Assembly (NCBI GenBank): GCA_963169325.1
Contig: CAUJEY010000190.1
Span: 1 to 64,000, forward strand
Direction of reading: 5' to 3'
DNA: 64,000 bases
Source of the DNA: Bacteroidota bacterium
GTDB taxonomy: Bacteria > Bacteroidota > Bacteroidia > Chitinophagales > Saprospiraceae
Below are positions 1 through 9,500 of the stretch, piece after piece. Numbering within the stretch: the stretch's first letter is position 1; each line of letters starts with the position of its first letter. The notes under the pieces were generated by a model that was given only the letters and a program-made list of their open reading frames with translations, was not told where the DNA came from and ran no database searches. The position numbers and the translations under genes were made by a program.

Positions 1-37
1 CGAAGGCCTCAAAAACAAGATAAAATCGAGGCCTTCG
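1..37. repeat. Short inverted repeat at window edge
   Basis: The 10-bp word CGAAGGCCTC at 1-10 is repeated as its exact reverse complement at 28-37 around a 17-nt AT-rich loop. It may be a terminator stem of a gene lying left of the window. The sequence from 38 to about 110 holds no recognisable gene. Confidence 0.6.
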
Positions 38-110
38 GCCCCGGATTCTTCGCTTTCGCTCAGAATGACACCCCGTGTTGGCGGGATGATCGGAGAACCA
101 ATCGCCTCTG

Positions 111-205
111 CCCTGAAGGGGAGTTGATGGCGGGGAAAGGGTAGGATTTTCACCATGCTCGCAATCATTGCTACCCTTACCGCGCCATCAACTCTCCTTT
201 AGGGG
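111..205. repeat. Inverted repeat with about 22-bp arms
   Basis: Bases 111-132 pair with 183-205 almost perfectly; the exact core is GAGTTGATGGCG against its complement. An inner GGGTAG/CTACCC pair extends the stem. It lies beyond the stop of the tape-measure gene and may be part of a terminator region or a small non-coding element. Confidence 0.7.
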
Positions 206-374
206 CCGGGGGCATAGCCATTCGGTTAAGCGTTTTGGTATCGGAATTTTTCAAATTTCAAATTTGACTTTTGACTTCCTTTTTGCCTCCTTTTTTCGAT
301 TTTAAGTCAAATTTGAAATTTGAAAAATTAAATTTGAAAAGTGGGCATGCTTAACCTGATGGCTATGGGGCCGG
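206..374. repeat. Composite palindromic element downstream of the eCIS operon
   Basis: The outer arms 206-219 and 361-374 are complementary and carry CATAGCC/GGCTATG. GGTTAAGC/GCTTAACC pairs lie just inside. The inner arms 250-270 and 304-324 are perfectly complementary over 21 bp and are built from the repeated word CAAATTT. The outer CATAGCCATC...TTAAG end is shared with the element at 13474-13751. No gene is seen in 1-399. Confidence 0.75.
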
Positions 375-399
375 GAAGAGGAACGCGGATTTTCACGGA

Positions 400-1845
400 C
401 TACACCTCCCACTCCACAAACACCGCCGTTTCCATCCACGAAAACTTCAGCACCTGAAAACCCCAAGGCACTTTTTGCAACACGATATCGTACGTCTCTT
501 TTTCCACGTGCAGCAGCCACTGGAAATCGCCGGAACGCAACACCCCTTTGCGCAGCAAAAAACTGCCGCGCAGGGCGCCAGTGGTCCTCAGGCCCAGGCC
601 GGGTACGTGCTCCAGCACGGCTTCCAGCAGTGTTTCGCCGGCGGCCATTTCTTCCTCGTTCAGTGGGCGCGGCGGCTCAAAAAGGGCGTCGGGCCGGAAA
701 CCGCAGAGGATTTTGGGCAGTGCCAACAGGTATTCCGGTGGCGTTTCCGACTGGCCGTCGCAGAGAAATTGGATCATTTGCACAGCCAGCCAGGCAGTTT
801 CGGGATCGTTGAAGCGATTATCGGCCACCCAGCCCAACTGTTCCCAGAACTTAGGCAAGTACGGACCAATGAGGACAACGCCGGCATTGTCGATATAAAG
901 GCGTTCGGAATCGTCAAAATCCGGCGCATTCGGGGTGGGTTCGTTTCGGCGTTCAACAGGTTTATCACCTTGGGCGGACCGGGGCATTGCGGGCGCCAGG
1001 AGCGTATCCGTTTCTTTACCGGAGCCTTCCGGTGTCGCTATGCGCCGGTACAGCCCCTCCCAATAAGCCTGCTCTTTCCGCAGATTTGCTCCGTCGGCCG
1101 GCATTCCTGCTGAGCCCGGTGCCGCAATTTCTACAAAAACCGCTTCCCAAAAGCGCCGGCGCAACGCCGGCCCGGTACCGGAAAACGGAGATATGCCGGC
1201 TAAAAAACGTTCCAACCCCGCCGCGAAATGCGCTCCTGCCAGGCGCTGGCAAAAGGTAATCAAAACGGCATCGTTCGTATGATTAATCAGCCGTTGCCGC
1301 ATAAGGGAATTCATAACGATGTGTTGAAAAAGCAATGCCGGCCATTCGGACGTTTGCACAAAGGTTTCAACGGCTTGTTGCACCGTCCGGTTGCCGGTCG
1401 TGCCGGCCCACCAGGGCAAAAGCCCGGTTTGCAGGAAATGTATCAGCAGATCGAAGACTGAAGCGCCGGCAAGCGGCGCTTCGCCGGATATGGATGGCCG
1501 GTCAATCGTGTTTCCGGGATGGTACGGCGGCGGCGCATCGCCGCGCAGCCCGGCATCGCGCAGGGCTTCCCGCAGCGTTTCCCGAATCCTGTCCTCCACT
1601 TTATTGGTCCACTCCGAATCTAATTGTTCCATATCGATATCCGGGATCTCACATTCCAGGCGGTCAATGCGGTACAGGGTATCCGGGTCGCTGAATTCGG
1701 TCAGGCAGCGGTCGAGCAGCCCGGCCAAACGCCGGCGGCACAGCTCCGCTACCCGGGCCTGATGCCGGGGCGCATCGGCGGGTGGCGCGGTGGAATCAAG
1801 TTCGAGTACCACGCGACGGACGATATGTCGGGCGGCGCGGGTCAT
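400..1845 (-). CDS. eCIS tape measure protein (CIS_TMP family, Pvc14-like)
   Basis: This 481-aa protein is probably the tape measure that sets sheath/tube length in the contractile injection particle. The N-terminus has the pattern of the family: RHIVRRVVLELD near residues 6-17, a run of conserved Arg/Leu positions, then RIDRLECEIPDID near 58-70. The rest is mostly helical with Ala/Pro-rich linkers. The start ATG overlaps the stop of the Pvc12-like gene by four bases (ATGA), implying translational coupling. It is the last eCIS gene seen; the AAA+ ATPase that often follows is not in the window. The family call rests on the N-terminal motif and position in the cluster. Confidence 0.8.
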   Translation of the reverse strand: MTRAARHIVRRVVLELDSTAPPADAPRHQARVAELCRRRLAGLLDRCLTEFSDPDTLYRIDRLECEIPDIDMEQLDSEWTNKVEDRIRETLREALRDAGLRGDAPPPYHPGNTIDRPSISGEAPLAGASVFDLLIHFLQTGLLPWWAGTTGNRTVQQAVETFVQTSEWPALLFQHIVMNSLMRQRLINHTNDAVLITFCQRLAGAHFAAGLERFLAGISPFSGTGPALRRRFWEAVFVEIAAPGSAGMPADGANLRKEQAYWEGLYRRIATPEGSGKETDTLLAPAMPRSAQGDKPVERRNEPTPNAPDFDDSERLYIDNAGVVLIGPYLPKFWEQLGWVADNRFNDPETAWLAVQMIQFLCDGQSETPPEYLLALPKILCGFRPDALFEPPRPLNEEEMAAGETLLEAVLEHVPGLGLRTTGALRGSFLLRKGVLRSGDFQWLLHVEKETYDIVLQKVPWGFQVLKFSWMETAVFVEWEV

Positions 1846-4800
1846 GGTTTGCGGGGTTTGCGCGGGGCGCGGGGTTTGGGCGTATTTTTAGGCGCCACGG
1901 GAGCGCTTAACCGGCCACCACTGCTTTTTATATTCAGCGCGAACGCACCATTCAGTCGCACCGATACCTGGGTTTGTGCCTTGATGGCCACCACACCCAC
2001 CTGCAAGGCCGGTGTATCTACTGTAAGCGGAGCGGATATCAGGGTCATTTCTTCTATATCGAGCGGCGGGCCTACCACAAAATCCACACCGACCTTGGAA
2101 CCCAGTGGGGTGGGGATCAATTGACTGTAATAGGCCAATGCCAGCAACCCGATTCCATCCTGACGAGGGCTGGCGGGGTGGGTGTCATGCAAATAGACTT
2201 TAGGGCCAATAGGCTGATTGGCGGCGTCGGCACGAACTAATTGATAAAAGACGCCGCGTTGTGGAGCGATAAGCGGAATTTCGAGGACTTCGCCGGCTTG
2301 AACGGTTCTTTCTGCAATTGGGAAAGAAACCGCCGGATTGGGTGATAAAATCGTTGCCACAGGAGAGTTTAACGAAACACTTTGATCGAAAAAGGCGCCG
2401 TCAAGGTGGTAACGTTCTTTTACTGCAGTGGCAAAAAAACAGGTGTCCTCCGTTAATCCCGGGACTTCAAAAGTGATTTCCCCCCCTGTCCCAACGATAG
2501 GGCCGGTTCTTGTCATCAACCAACCGTATCCTTTGGCTAAACGCAAATGAACCGGTTCGGTTAAATCGCCTGTTACCATTGTCCCGTTATGGATAAATTC
2601 ATGGTCGGCAATATCGCGGTAATCCAGATGATAGTTTACACCGGCTTGGCTACCCTGAATTTTTACTATTGCCGTGCCGCCGTAGGGCAACAAAGGTTCC
2701 GACATCATTGCTAGGTCGGGATTAGGCCCAACAAATATCCAACCGGCATGTTCCGGCTGCGCAAATGACTTTGTATACTTGGTATTCCCAATAGTACGCC
2801 GGGCTTCGATATGCACGCGAATATCTTTGAGCAGGGAGTTGCTGATCACTACGACGTCGCCGCCCTCCGACCCACTGAATCCGGGAGCACACAGGTCGGT
2901 TCCATCGTCGTCGACCAGGTAATATTCCACTTCCGCCTGCACGTTTTCGATGCGGACTCCGGCAGGCTGACCGTAAGCAACAAGCAGCGGATCGGATAAA
3001 ATCCCGCCGGATGGGTGCCACCGGGTTTCGAGATCTGCCCGGATGCCCACCCGGATACGTACCTTCCGTTGCAAATAGCCGCTCCGGATGATTGCATTAT
3101 TAGTTCCGGAATCGCTCTCTCCTGCGATTTTTACCACTTTTATACAAAAGGTGGTGTCCTCGTCGCCTAATGTTGGGGTTTCCAAAGTAAGCGCGCCCCC
3201 TGCGCCCGTTTTGTAAATGGCATTGGCGATACTTTGCGTTATACCGCCGTCCGCTGGCATCAGCATATTTCCGTTGCGATCGCATAGTATGTACAATGTG
3301 CCGGGTTGGCTGTATTCCAGTTTGATCGCAGCAGTTCCGAACGGCTCGGCAAATCCGTCCTGGTGTGCAGGAATGTTCAATAGCGGCGCCGGCCAGCCGA
3401 TAAGAAAATACGGTGCGGTTGTCATACCGGGTGAATTTTGCTCCTGCCTTTCGATCAATTTATCCAACACTGCGTCGCGGGCTACCCGGCGGGCAAACAC
3501 CTTGTCGCTGGAAAGTAATTTCCGATATTCCTGCCAGGCTACAGCAAATGCAGTCATGTGATCCGGCGGCAGCCACAGCCAGTCGATGGCAATGTGCGCG
3601 GGCACTTCTTCCCGGATTATCCGGCACACAAACGCGCGGAAGTTGTGTCCGGCGTTGCCGTTTTCCACCGCGAATCGCCCGCCCGAAGCCGGCAATACGC
3701 AACTTACGCGCAGGGAGAAGGGATCGGGCCGGGGCACAAACGTGAGCCAGTTGCCTTCGTCGTCGGGCTGGTCGCCGTCCAGGGAGCGCAACAGGATATT
3801 TTCGACCAGGTAGAACGGCTCGTCACCTTCCAGACCAAGCAAAGCCTGTATACGCGCTTCGAGGGGAGCCGCTGCCGATGGATCGGTGTAGTCGATGCCC
3901 AAGCTGCGTTTAGCGCTCATATCCGGCCAATTTTGCAAAAAGGCCAGTTTTTTAGCGGGCTCCGATACGTACGTTTGTTCACCCACGCGGGCGATCAGGT
4001 GGTCGTACAGGCGCCGCAGGCGCGTTTCCGGATCGGTTTCAACGGAGAGATCTTCATAAGCGGCGTCCAGCACGGCGCCGGCCAGGGGCAGGTCCTGTAA
4101 ATTGCGGTGGGCATATGTGCCTTCCGGCACGGGCTGACGAAGGTCGAACAGACGCCGGCCATAGTCCATCTGGGCGAAATTATCGGCCAGGATTTGTTCA
4201 AAAAACAACAGGTAGGCGCTGAATTGTTTGCGGCGGGCTGCCGGCTCCGGCAAAAACCCTTCGTCATCGCCTTGTGTTATCCCGTACAATGCGGGAAGGT
4301 CGTGCCGGATGGAGTGATACTTTCCTGTTTTACGGTCGCGTCCGGCAGCGGGCGTGTACGCCGCAGATACCGCCGGGAACATATTTAAGGTAAAAGCGGA
4401 AAGGTCTTTCGTTGCGCCGGTTTTTATCTTATCACCGTCTAAGTCGGTGGCAAGGCCATGCCGGAGCAATTGTAATGTCGTGGCAGTCTCGTCAATATCC
4501 AGGGCCGGAATTTGATCCGGCGATAATAAATACACCAAGCTGACTTCTTCAGACTTGAACGAAATCCGTCGAACATTTTCCACGCCCGGTTGATCCATCA
4601 GCCATTGCGCCAGATCGGAAGCATACAAGGCTGCTCGCGGGCGCAGGCGTTCGAGCGCCTCCGGGGGCAGGTAACCCCGGCCGGCGGGCAGATCGTGCCA
4701 GGTTTCTGCCGGCACGTTAGCCGGTTTATCGGCCGGATTTTGCAGCTGGGGCGTCCGGGTGATTTCGCGTGCCAGCCCGACCAAAAGCGTCTGTGCGAAG

Positions 4801-5492
4801 TTTTCCGGATCGTTGACAACAGGGCTTATGTCCAGCGTCAGGTACAATGGAATATGGATAGCGGTTAGCGTTTGGAACAGGGGTTTAGGGGTATCTGCAT
4901 TTTCATCGGGCGGCGGCGGTTCCACAAAGTCGGTACACAACCCGCGCACCCGGTGTAAGGCCCGAACAAGGTCCAGATCGCGGGATGCACTATCGGCTGC
5001 ATCACCAGAGTTATATGGCCATTTCCCCACCGATAGCTGATACAGTCCGTGCAGGGGTATTGCCTGCGCACCGGGAAAGGCTTCCATGCCGATGGCGCCC
5101 GTGTCGCCGTAGAGATAAAAAAACAACTCCGGCCGCTGCTCGCCGGCCTGTAAGGCGTCTAAGCGCAATTGAACGGCGTCGCTCACCGTGTACAGGTAAC
5201 GCAACAGGTCATCGGCACTGACCGGCACCCCGGGCAGGGCCTGCTCCGGTCGGAAAAAACTACCGGTCTCTCCGGCCAACAGATCGGGAATGGAATAGCC
5301 GGCCCGGTAGCCCAGTTCCGTCAGGACGTAGCAGAGCGCCTCCAGCAGGGTGATGCCGGGGTCGTGGGCATTGTAATCCGTCCAGCGGGCGCCGGCGAAG
5401 GTTTGCAGGCGCGCAATGGCACCGTCGCGTAGTTGGTCGAAGTCGAGGTGCTCCGGCAGTGGTGGCTGGTATGCAGTGGTTGGCGCTTCCAT
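1842..5492 (-). CDS. Large eCIS baseplate protein (Pvc12-like)
   Basis: This 1216-aa protein is likely the second large baseplate wedge component. The N-terminus carries YNAHDPGITLLEALCYVLTE near residues 41-60, matching the DPGITLLE signature shared by baseplate-J/Pvc11-Pvc12 proteins. The first 650 residues or so form the expected baseplate part. From about 700 on the sequence changes to recurring beta-rich segments (such as VKIQGSQAGVNYHLDYRD) and finishes with a Pro/Lys/Arg-rich tail. This C-terminal part looks like added Ig-like modules, a reading from pattern only. The gene sits between the fibre candidate and the tape measure, with an 11-bp gap upstream and a 4-bp overlap downstream. 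Confidence 0.75.
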   Translation of the reverse strand: MEAPTTAYQPPLPEHLDFDQLRDGAIARLQTFAGARWTDYNAHDPGITLLEALCYVLTELGYRAGYSIPDLLAGETGSFFRPEQALPGVPVSADDLLRYLYTVSDAVQLRLDALQAGEQRPELFFYLYGDTGAIGMEAFPGAQAIPLHGLYQLSVGKWPYNSGDAADSASRDLDLVRALHRVRGLCTDFVEPPPPDENADTPKPLFQTLTAIHIPLYLTLDISPVVNDPENFAQTLLVGLAREITRTPQLQNPADKPANVPAETWHDLPAGRGYLPPEALERLRPRAALYASDLAQWLMDQPGVENVRRISFKSEEVSLVYLLSPDQIPALDIDETATTLQLLRHGLATDLDGDKIKTGATKDLSAFTLNMFPAVSAAYTPAAGRDRKTGKYHSIRHDLPALYGITQGDDEGFLPEPAARRKQFSAYLLFFEQILADNFAQMDYGRRLFDLRQPVPEGTYAHRNLQDLPLAGAVLDAAYEDLSVETDPETRLRRLYDHLIARVGEQTYVSEPAKKLAFLQNWPDMSAKRSLGIDYTDPSAAAPLEARIQALLGLEGDEPFYLVENILLRSLDGDQPDDEGNWLTFVPRPDPFSLRVSCVLPASGGRFAVENGNAGHNFRAFVCRIIREEVPAHIAIDWLWLPPDHMTAFAVAWQEYRKLLSSDKVFARRVARDAVLDKLIERQEQNSPGMTTAPYFLIGWPAPLLNIPAHQDGFAEPFGTAAIKLEYSQPGTLYILCDRNGNMLMPADGGITQSIANAIYKTGAGGALTLETPTLGDEDTTFCIKVVKIAGESDSGTNNAIIRSGYLQRKVRIRVGIRADLETRWHPSGGILSDPLLVAYGQPAGVRIENVQAEVEYYLVDDDGTDLCAPGFSGSEGGDVVVISNSLLKDIRVHIEARRTIGNTKYTKSFAQPEHAGWIFVGPNPDLAMMSEPLLPYGGTAIVKIQGSQAGVNYHLDYRDIADHEFIHNGTMVTGDLTEPVHLRLAKGYGWLMTRTGPIVGTGGEITFEVPGLTEDTCFFATAVKERYHLDGAFFDQSVSLNSPVATILSPNPAVSFPIAERTVQAGEVLEIPLIAPQRGVFYQLVRADAANQPIGPKVYLHDTHPASPRQDGIGLLALAYYSQLIPTPLGSKVGVDFVVGPPLDIEEMTLISAPLTVDTPALQVGVVAIKAQTQVSVRLNGAFALNIKSSGGRLSAPVAPKNTPKPRAPRKPRKP

Positions 5493-5502
5493 CGGCGGGG
5501 TA

Positions 5503-6516
5503 TTATTTAACGAGCCAGAGCTCGACGTTTTCCGATACGTCTTTTATTTTTACCCAGGTGGGCGCTACGGGCTGGCCTTTGCGGAGGTGGAGCTGACCGA
5601 GCAGGCCAACGGGGTGCCACTCGGGGCGCTGGGAACGGGGGATGTATTCGCGAGTGGGGTCGTAGGAGGGGTTGAGGATAGGTTTAAGGCGTTTTGCGAT
5701 TTCTGTTTTGCCGTCTGGGGTATTAACTTCTATTTCAACTTCCTCTGTTAAGGTTTGGCCAAATTCATTTTTGGTGTATTTTGAGGGCCACTCTCTATAA
5801 CTTCCCAACTTTAATGCTGCCGTGGAAGCAATTACACCGATGGGAGTTTCTCCAATTTCAGCATATCTAATCTTACCTGACTCTGTAATTAAGACCGAAG
5901 TGCCCACTGGAATAATCGATTTGTCATGAGACTCAAACAACTCTGCAAAATCGGCATTTGGCAAATCAACTCCCGCTACTTGTATAAATCTATCTGTTGT
6001 TATTGCTGGCATTGTTTCATAATAGTCCTTTAAAGTTATAATAAATGGTAAACTAGAAAAAATGGCTGGTATAAGGCCGTTAGATAAATCAAAAGTAACT
6101 AATGAGTCTCCCTTCTCTTTGTATTTAATTTCCAGGTTGCCAATAACCTTAACAGTTCTTTTTATTGCGTCACCAAAAATAGCAGGGCTATAATTTCTCT
6201 CCAGAGATAATATAGCACTATCCAAATCAAAAAATGTTAATTTATTATTGTTAATTTTTACTGGCTTTAATTGGGAAAACGTTTCAATCCGAATCGACCA
6301 TTCAGCCGTATCAGATATATTTTCATTGTAAAATTCAATTAAACGTTTCAGACTATCAGTTCCTACCCCTAACTTAAGTGGTGAGTTCCTGTCATCTTTC
6401 CTAATATTGTCTGATTGATTTAGTGAAGATTCAATCAAATCTGAAAAATCATCCTGACCAGGAATATCCCCAGATTTAAATCGGTCTTTTAGATAATCGC
6501 GATTCCGAGTTGCCAT
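5503..6516 (-). CDS. Short eCIS fibre candidate with C-terminal Peptidase_G2-like domain
   Basis: The protein has 337 aa from the ATG at 6516; a TTG at 6540 overlaps the stop of the baseplate-J gene and is an alternative start. The N-terminus (ATRNRDYLKDRFKSGDIPG, then DDFSDLIESSLNQ) resembles the start of fibre-like proteins in Bacteroidota eCIS clusters. Residues from about 188 on follow the Peptidase_G2 (IMC autoproteolytic chaperone) pattern: ADFAELFES, then PIGVIAST, REWPSKYTKNEFGQ, NPSYDPTREYIPRSQRPEW and VGLLGQ. In phage appendages such a domain helps trimeric fibres fold and is cleaved off. Codons upstream of about 5750 are much richer in AT (sampled lines 30-40% GC) than the 3' end and neighbours, so the gene is a mosaic. 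The fibre role is inferred. Confidence 0.6.
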   Translation of the reverse strand: MATRNRDYLKDRFKSGDIPGQDDFSDLIESSLNQSDNIRKDDRNSPLKLGVGTDSLKRLIEFYNENISDTAEWSIRIETFSQLKPVKINNNKLTFFDLDSAILSLERNYSPAIFGDAIKRTVKVIGNLEIKYKEKGDSLVTFDLSNGLIPAIFSSLPFIITLKDYYETMPAITTDRFIQVAGVDLPNADFAELFESHDKSIIPVGTSVLITESGKIRYAEIGETPIGVIASTAALKLGSYREWPSKYTKNEFGQTLTEEVEIEVNTPDGKTEIAKRLKPILNPSYDPTREYIPRSQRPEWHPVGLLGQLHLRKGQPVAPTWVKIKDVSENVELWLVK

Positions 6517-6536
6517 GTTATTTAAATTTATAAGGT

Positions 6537-9500
6537 TCAACCATTATGTTTATCAACCATAAAATCAATCTCCACCGCCACCTCGCCAATCCCCCTGCGC
6601 TTGCGTGCGGGTGTAAACGATTCAGCTAATTGCAATTTATGTTTTTCCGCCGACACCCATATCACATCGGGCCAGGGGGCGGCGGCCATCTCGGTAGTGG
6701 CATGCCATTGCCCGGCATTATCCTGCCAGTGCAGGCGCAGGCCGTTGATGTTGTCCACGTAGGGCCGCTCTTCGATGAAGTTGAGGATTTGGCCCACATA
6801 CACTGTGCCGCCGAAGCGGATATCGGCGTTGTCGTCGAAGGCCCAGGGGCTGAGGTAGCGGATGAGTTCGGCGTCGAGTTGTTGCAGGTAGTAGGCCGCG
6901 TCGTAGCCGGGATGCAGGCGCAGGCTCGCTTCAACCTTCAAGGGCAGGAAACGGGCATTGCGCACGCGGTAGCGGGCGGCTTGGGGGCCGCAGGCCTGCA
7001 GCCAGGCGCTCATACGATCCAGCTCGGCTACGGGCAGGCGGGGTTGCAACGGATCCTGGGGCAGGCGGCCGCGCAGGTTAGGCAGCACGATCACTTCCAC
7101 CTGGCCGGGCAACATGCCAGGGTTGTGCAGTTGCTGATCGGCGGGCAGACACTTCACCCGGTAGAGTTTCGGAAATTGCTCCAACAGCAGGCACTCCACA
7201 TCCCGGGCGCTCCCGGCGCGTTGTTTATGGCTCAGGCGTTCGGCCACGCGGCAATAAAAAGTATCCTCCTTTTCAGCGGAACGGCCGCCGAAGCTGCTGT
7301 AAGGTTGCATTACGGCTTTTATGCCGGAACGGCGCTGCAACAATCCTGTTACGGTTTGAGGCGACAAGGCAAGTCCGGGGTCATCCGGGACACTGTCGTC
7401 GAGCACCCGAACGGCGCTTATCGCCTGAGGGTGTATGCCGATCAGGTCACAGACACTTTGGCGGTGTTCACGAATGGTGGCACGCAACCAGTATTTGCCG
7501 GAAGGCAGCAATCGGTGATCGTTCACGGCATCTGCGGGCAGTTGAAAACGCAACACCGCACTCTGGGTAAGGCCGTTGGTAGGGTCGCTCAACAGCAGCG
7601 GTTGTTTGGTGCGCGCGTCCTCGCTGCGCCAACCCGTACGGCACAGATATTGCCATACGACGGGCCGGCGTTCCATATCGGGATCGGCGCTGCCTTCTGC
7701 CACCTGGAAAAGAATATTCACGGACTCCAATGGCGCGATATCTTCCAGGCCAACGTACAACGCTGCCTCATTTGGTAACTGGGGCGTCAGGCCCAGTGGT
7801 TTTCCGGGTTCCGGAACTGCTATGCCGAAGGGGTGGAGTTCCCAGACGCGGTGATCCCCTTGTTCCCCTTTGTCCAGATGCTCAGGCTGTGTGGTATAGT
7901 CAAAGGTGAATGATTTGAGTTTTGGGGTGTAGGGTGTGTTCAGTGCGGGTCGGACAACTTCCGTATTAGTAGTATTCTCTTTTTGCTTGATCTCTAATTC
8001 CTGAATTCGCAATAAATACTGATCATGACCAAAGTCGCCTGATAGTTCTAATATAATATTGGGAATCGTTGATGATGGGACGTCAACTGTAATCTCAATA
8101 CTGGATGATGCATCATCATCAACCATTAGAGACTCCGAGTCTCCAAATATTTTCACTTGCGGAATTTTCCAAGGGTTGGATTCAGGATATTTATTCAAAT
8201 AATTCGTATAATAATTGGTTATTTTTCCATTCGGCTTTCCCATCCAGTCGAAATGTAACGTCAGGTCGGCCAGATCCTTTTGATTAATTTCTGCGTGTGC
8301 AAACGTAAATTTGCTGCCCTCCCTCGGGTGCGCCCCAAAGGGTTCAAAAGGCTTTTTTGTATCCACTTCCCCCACATCATTTGAAGCAGTATCTGGTGTC
8401 AGGCCAATGACGGCCACTTGCAGGGTGATGTCTCGAATTTGCCAATCTGCAAAAATTTTATACTCATCCGGTGTACCCTTCCACACCATTTTAAGGATGG
8501 GAGCACTTTTTAGCGGGCGAAAAATTTCGGTGGAGGGAAGAGTTAAGGGGGGAGCATCCGGCCCTAACTTCAAATTGATAATCAATAAATCAGCGTCGGG
8601 AAACTGGACGTCATCGACTTTAAAAAAGCCACCTTTATCCTGACCGACACTGACAAAAAATTCAAACTTACCGGCCAGGCCGGGTGAGGCAGAGGTGTTT
8701 CCGGTGAGGGTGAGGGTAATGGTTCTGTTCCCTCCATTCAGCAATAGCAGTGGCGATTCGATGACCAAGCCCAGTTCGGCCGGGTGTACCGGCGGCGGTT
8801 TGGGGTCTCCGTCACGTTCTTCGAGCATACGACCGAAGGTTTGCCACCGGGCGTGACTTTCACCGGGCCGGGCCGTTTGCAACAGGGTAGCGTCAGGAGC
8901 TGCAAAAAAACCATCATGCAACATTTTTCGGGGCCTGAGATCAGGCTTGTCGCGGCGAAACTGAGCTTCGGCGACCAGGCGGTAGAGGGTATCCCAATTG
9001 CGTTTTTGGTAAAATTGGTTCCATGCGCCAATATCCAACGGCTTGGTTTCGAAATAGATAAAAAAGGACAAAAAATCATCAAACTCCCTGACCCGCAAAT
9101 GGAAAGAACTTTCCAGGAAACGGCGAGCCTGGGCTTTTTCCGAGATGTTGGGGCCATACCAGTGGTTAGCGAGTTGTTGTACTAACACGCCCGTATCCTG
9201 CTCCGCCGTACTGGTTGCCGGATATGGCGGCAATACATAGTAATTCCCGCCCGGATAAAGGCTGCCGAAACTATGCTCCAGGAGTTTGTAGCGGTTATGG
9301 AGAGCCGCAGTCGAATTGCTGATCAGGCGGAATTTTGCCTCAAAAGCAGCAACACGCTGTGCCAATATCTTGCTGTAATATGATTTTTCGAGGAGTTGGA
9401 GGAGGCGGTTAAAATCTCCTGTATTGATTTCAGATATCAGCGGCAAATGCGCGAGCATAAAGTCGTAGCCTTCCTGCTGTATTGTTCCGCTCCGGAATGC

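Noticed and set aside
6630..7778. 382-codon open frame on the plus strand over the baseplate-J gene
   Set aside because: It covers the conserved C-terminal part of baseplate J on the other strand and has no domain pattern of its own.
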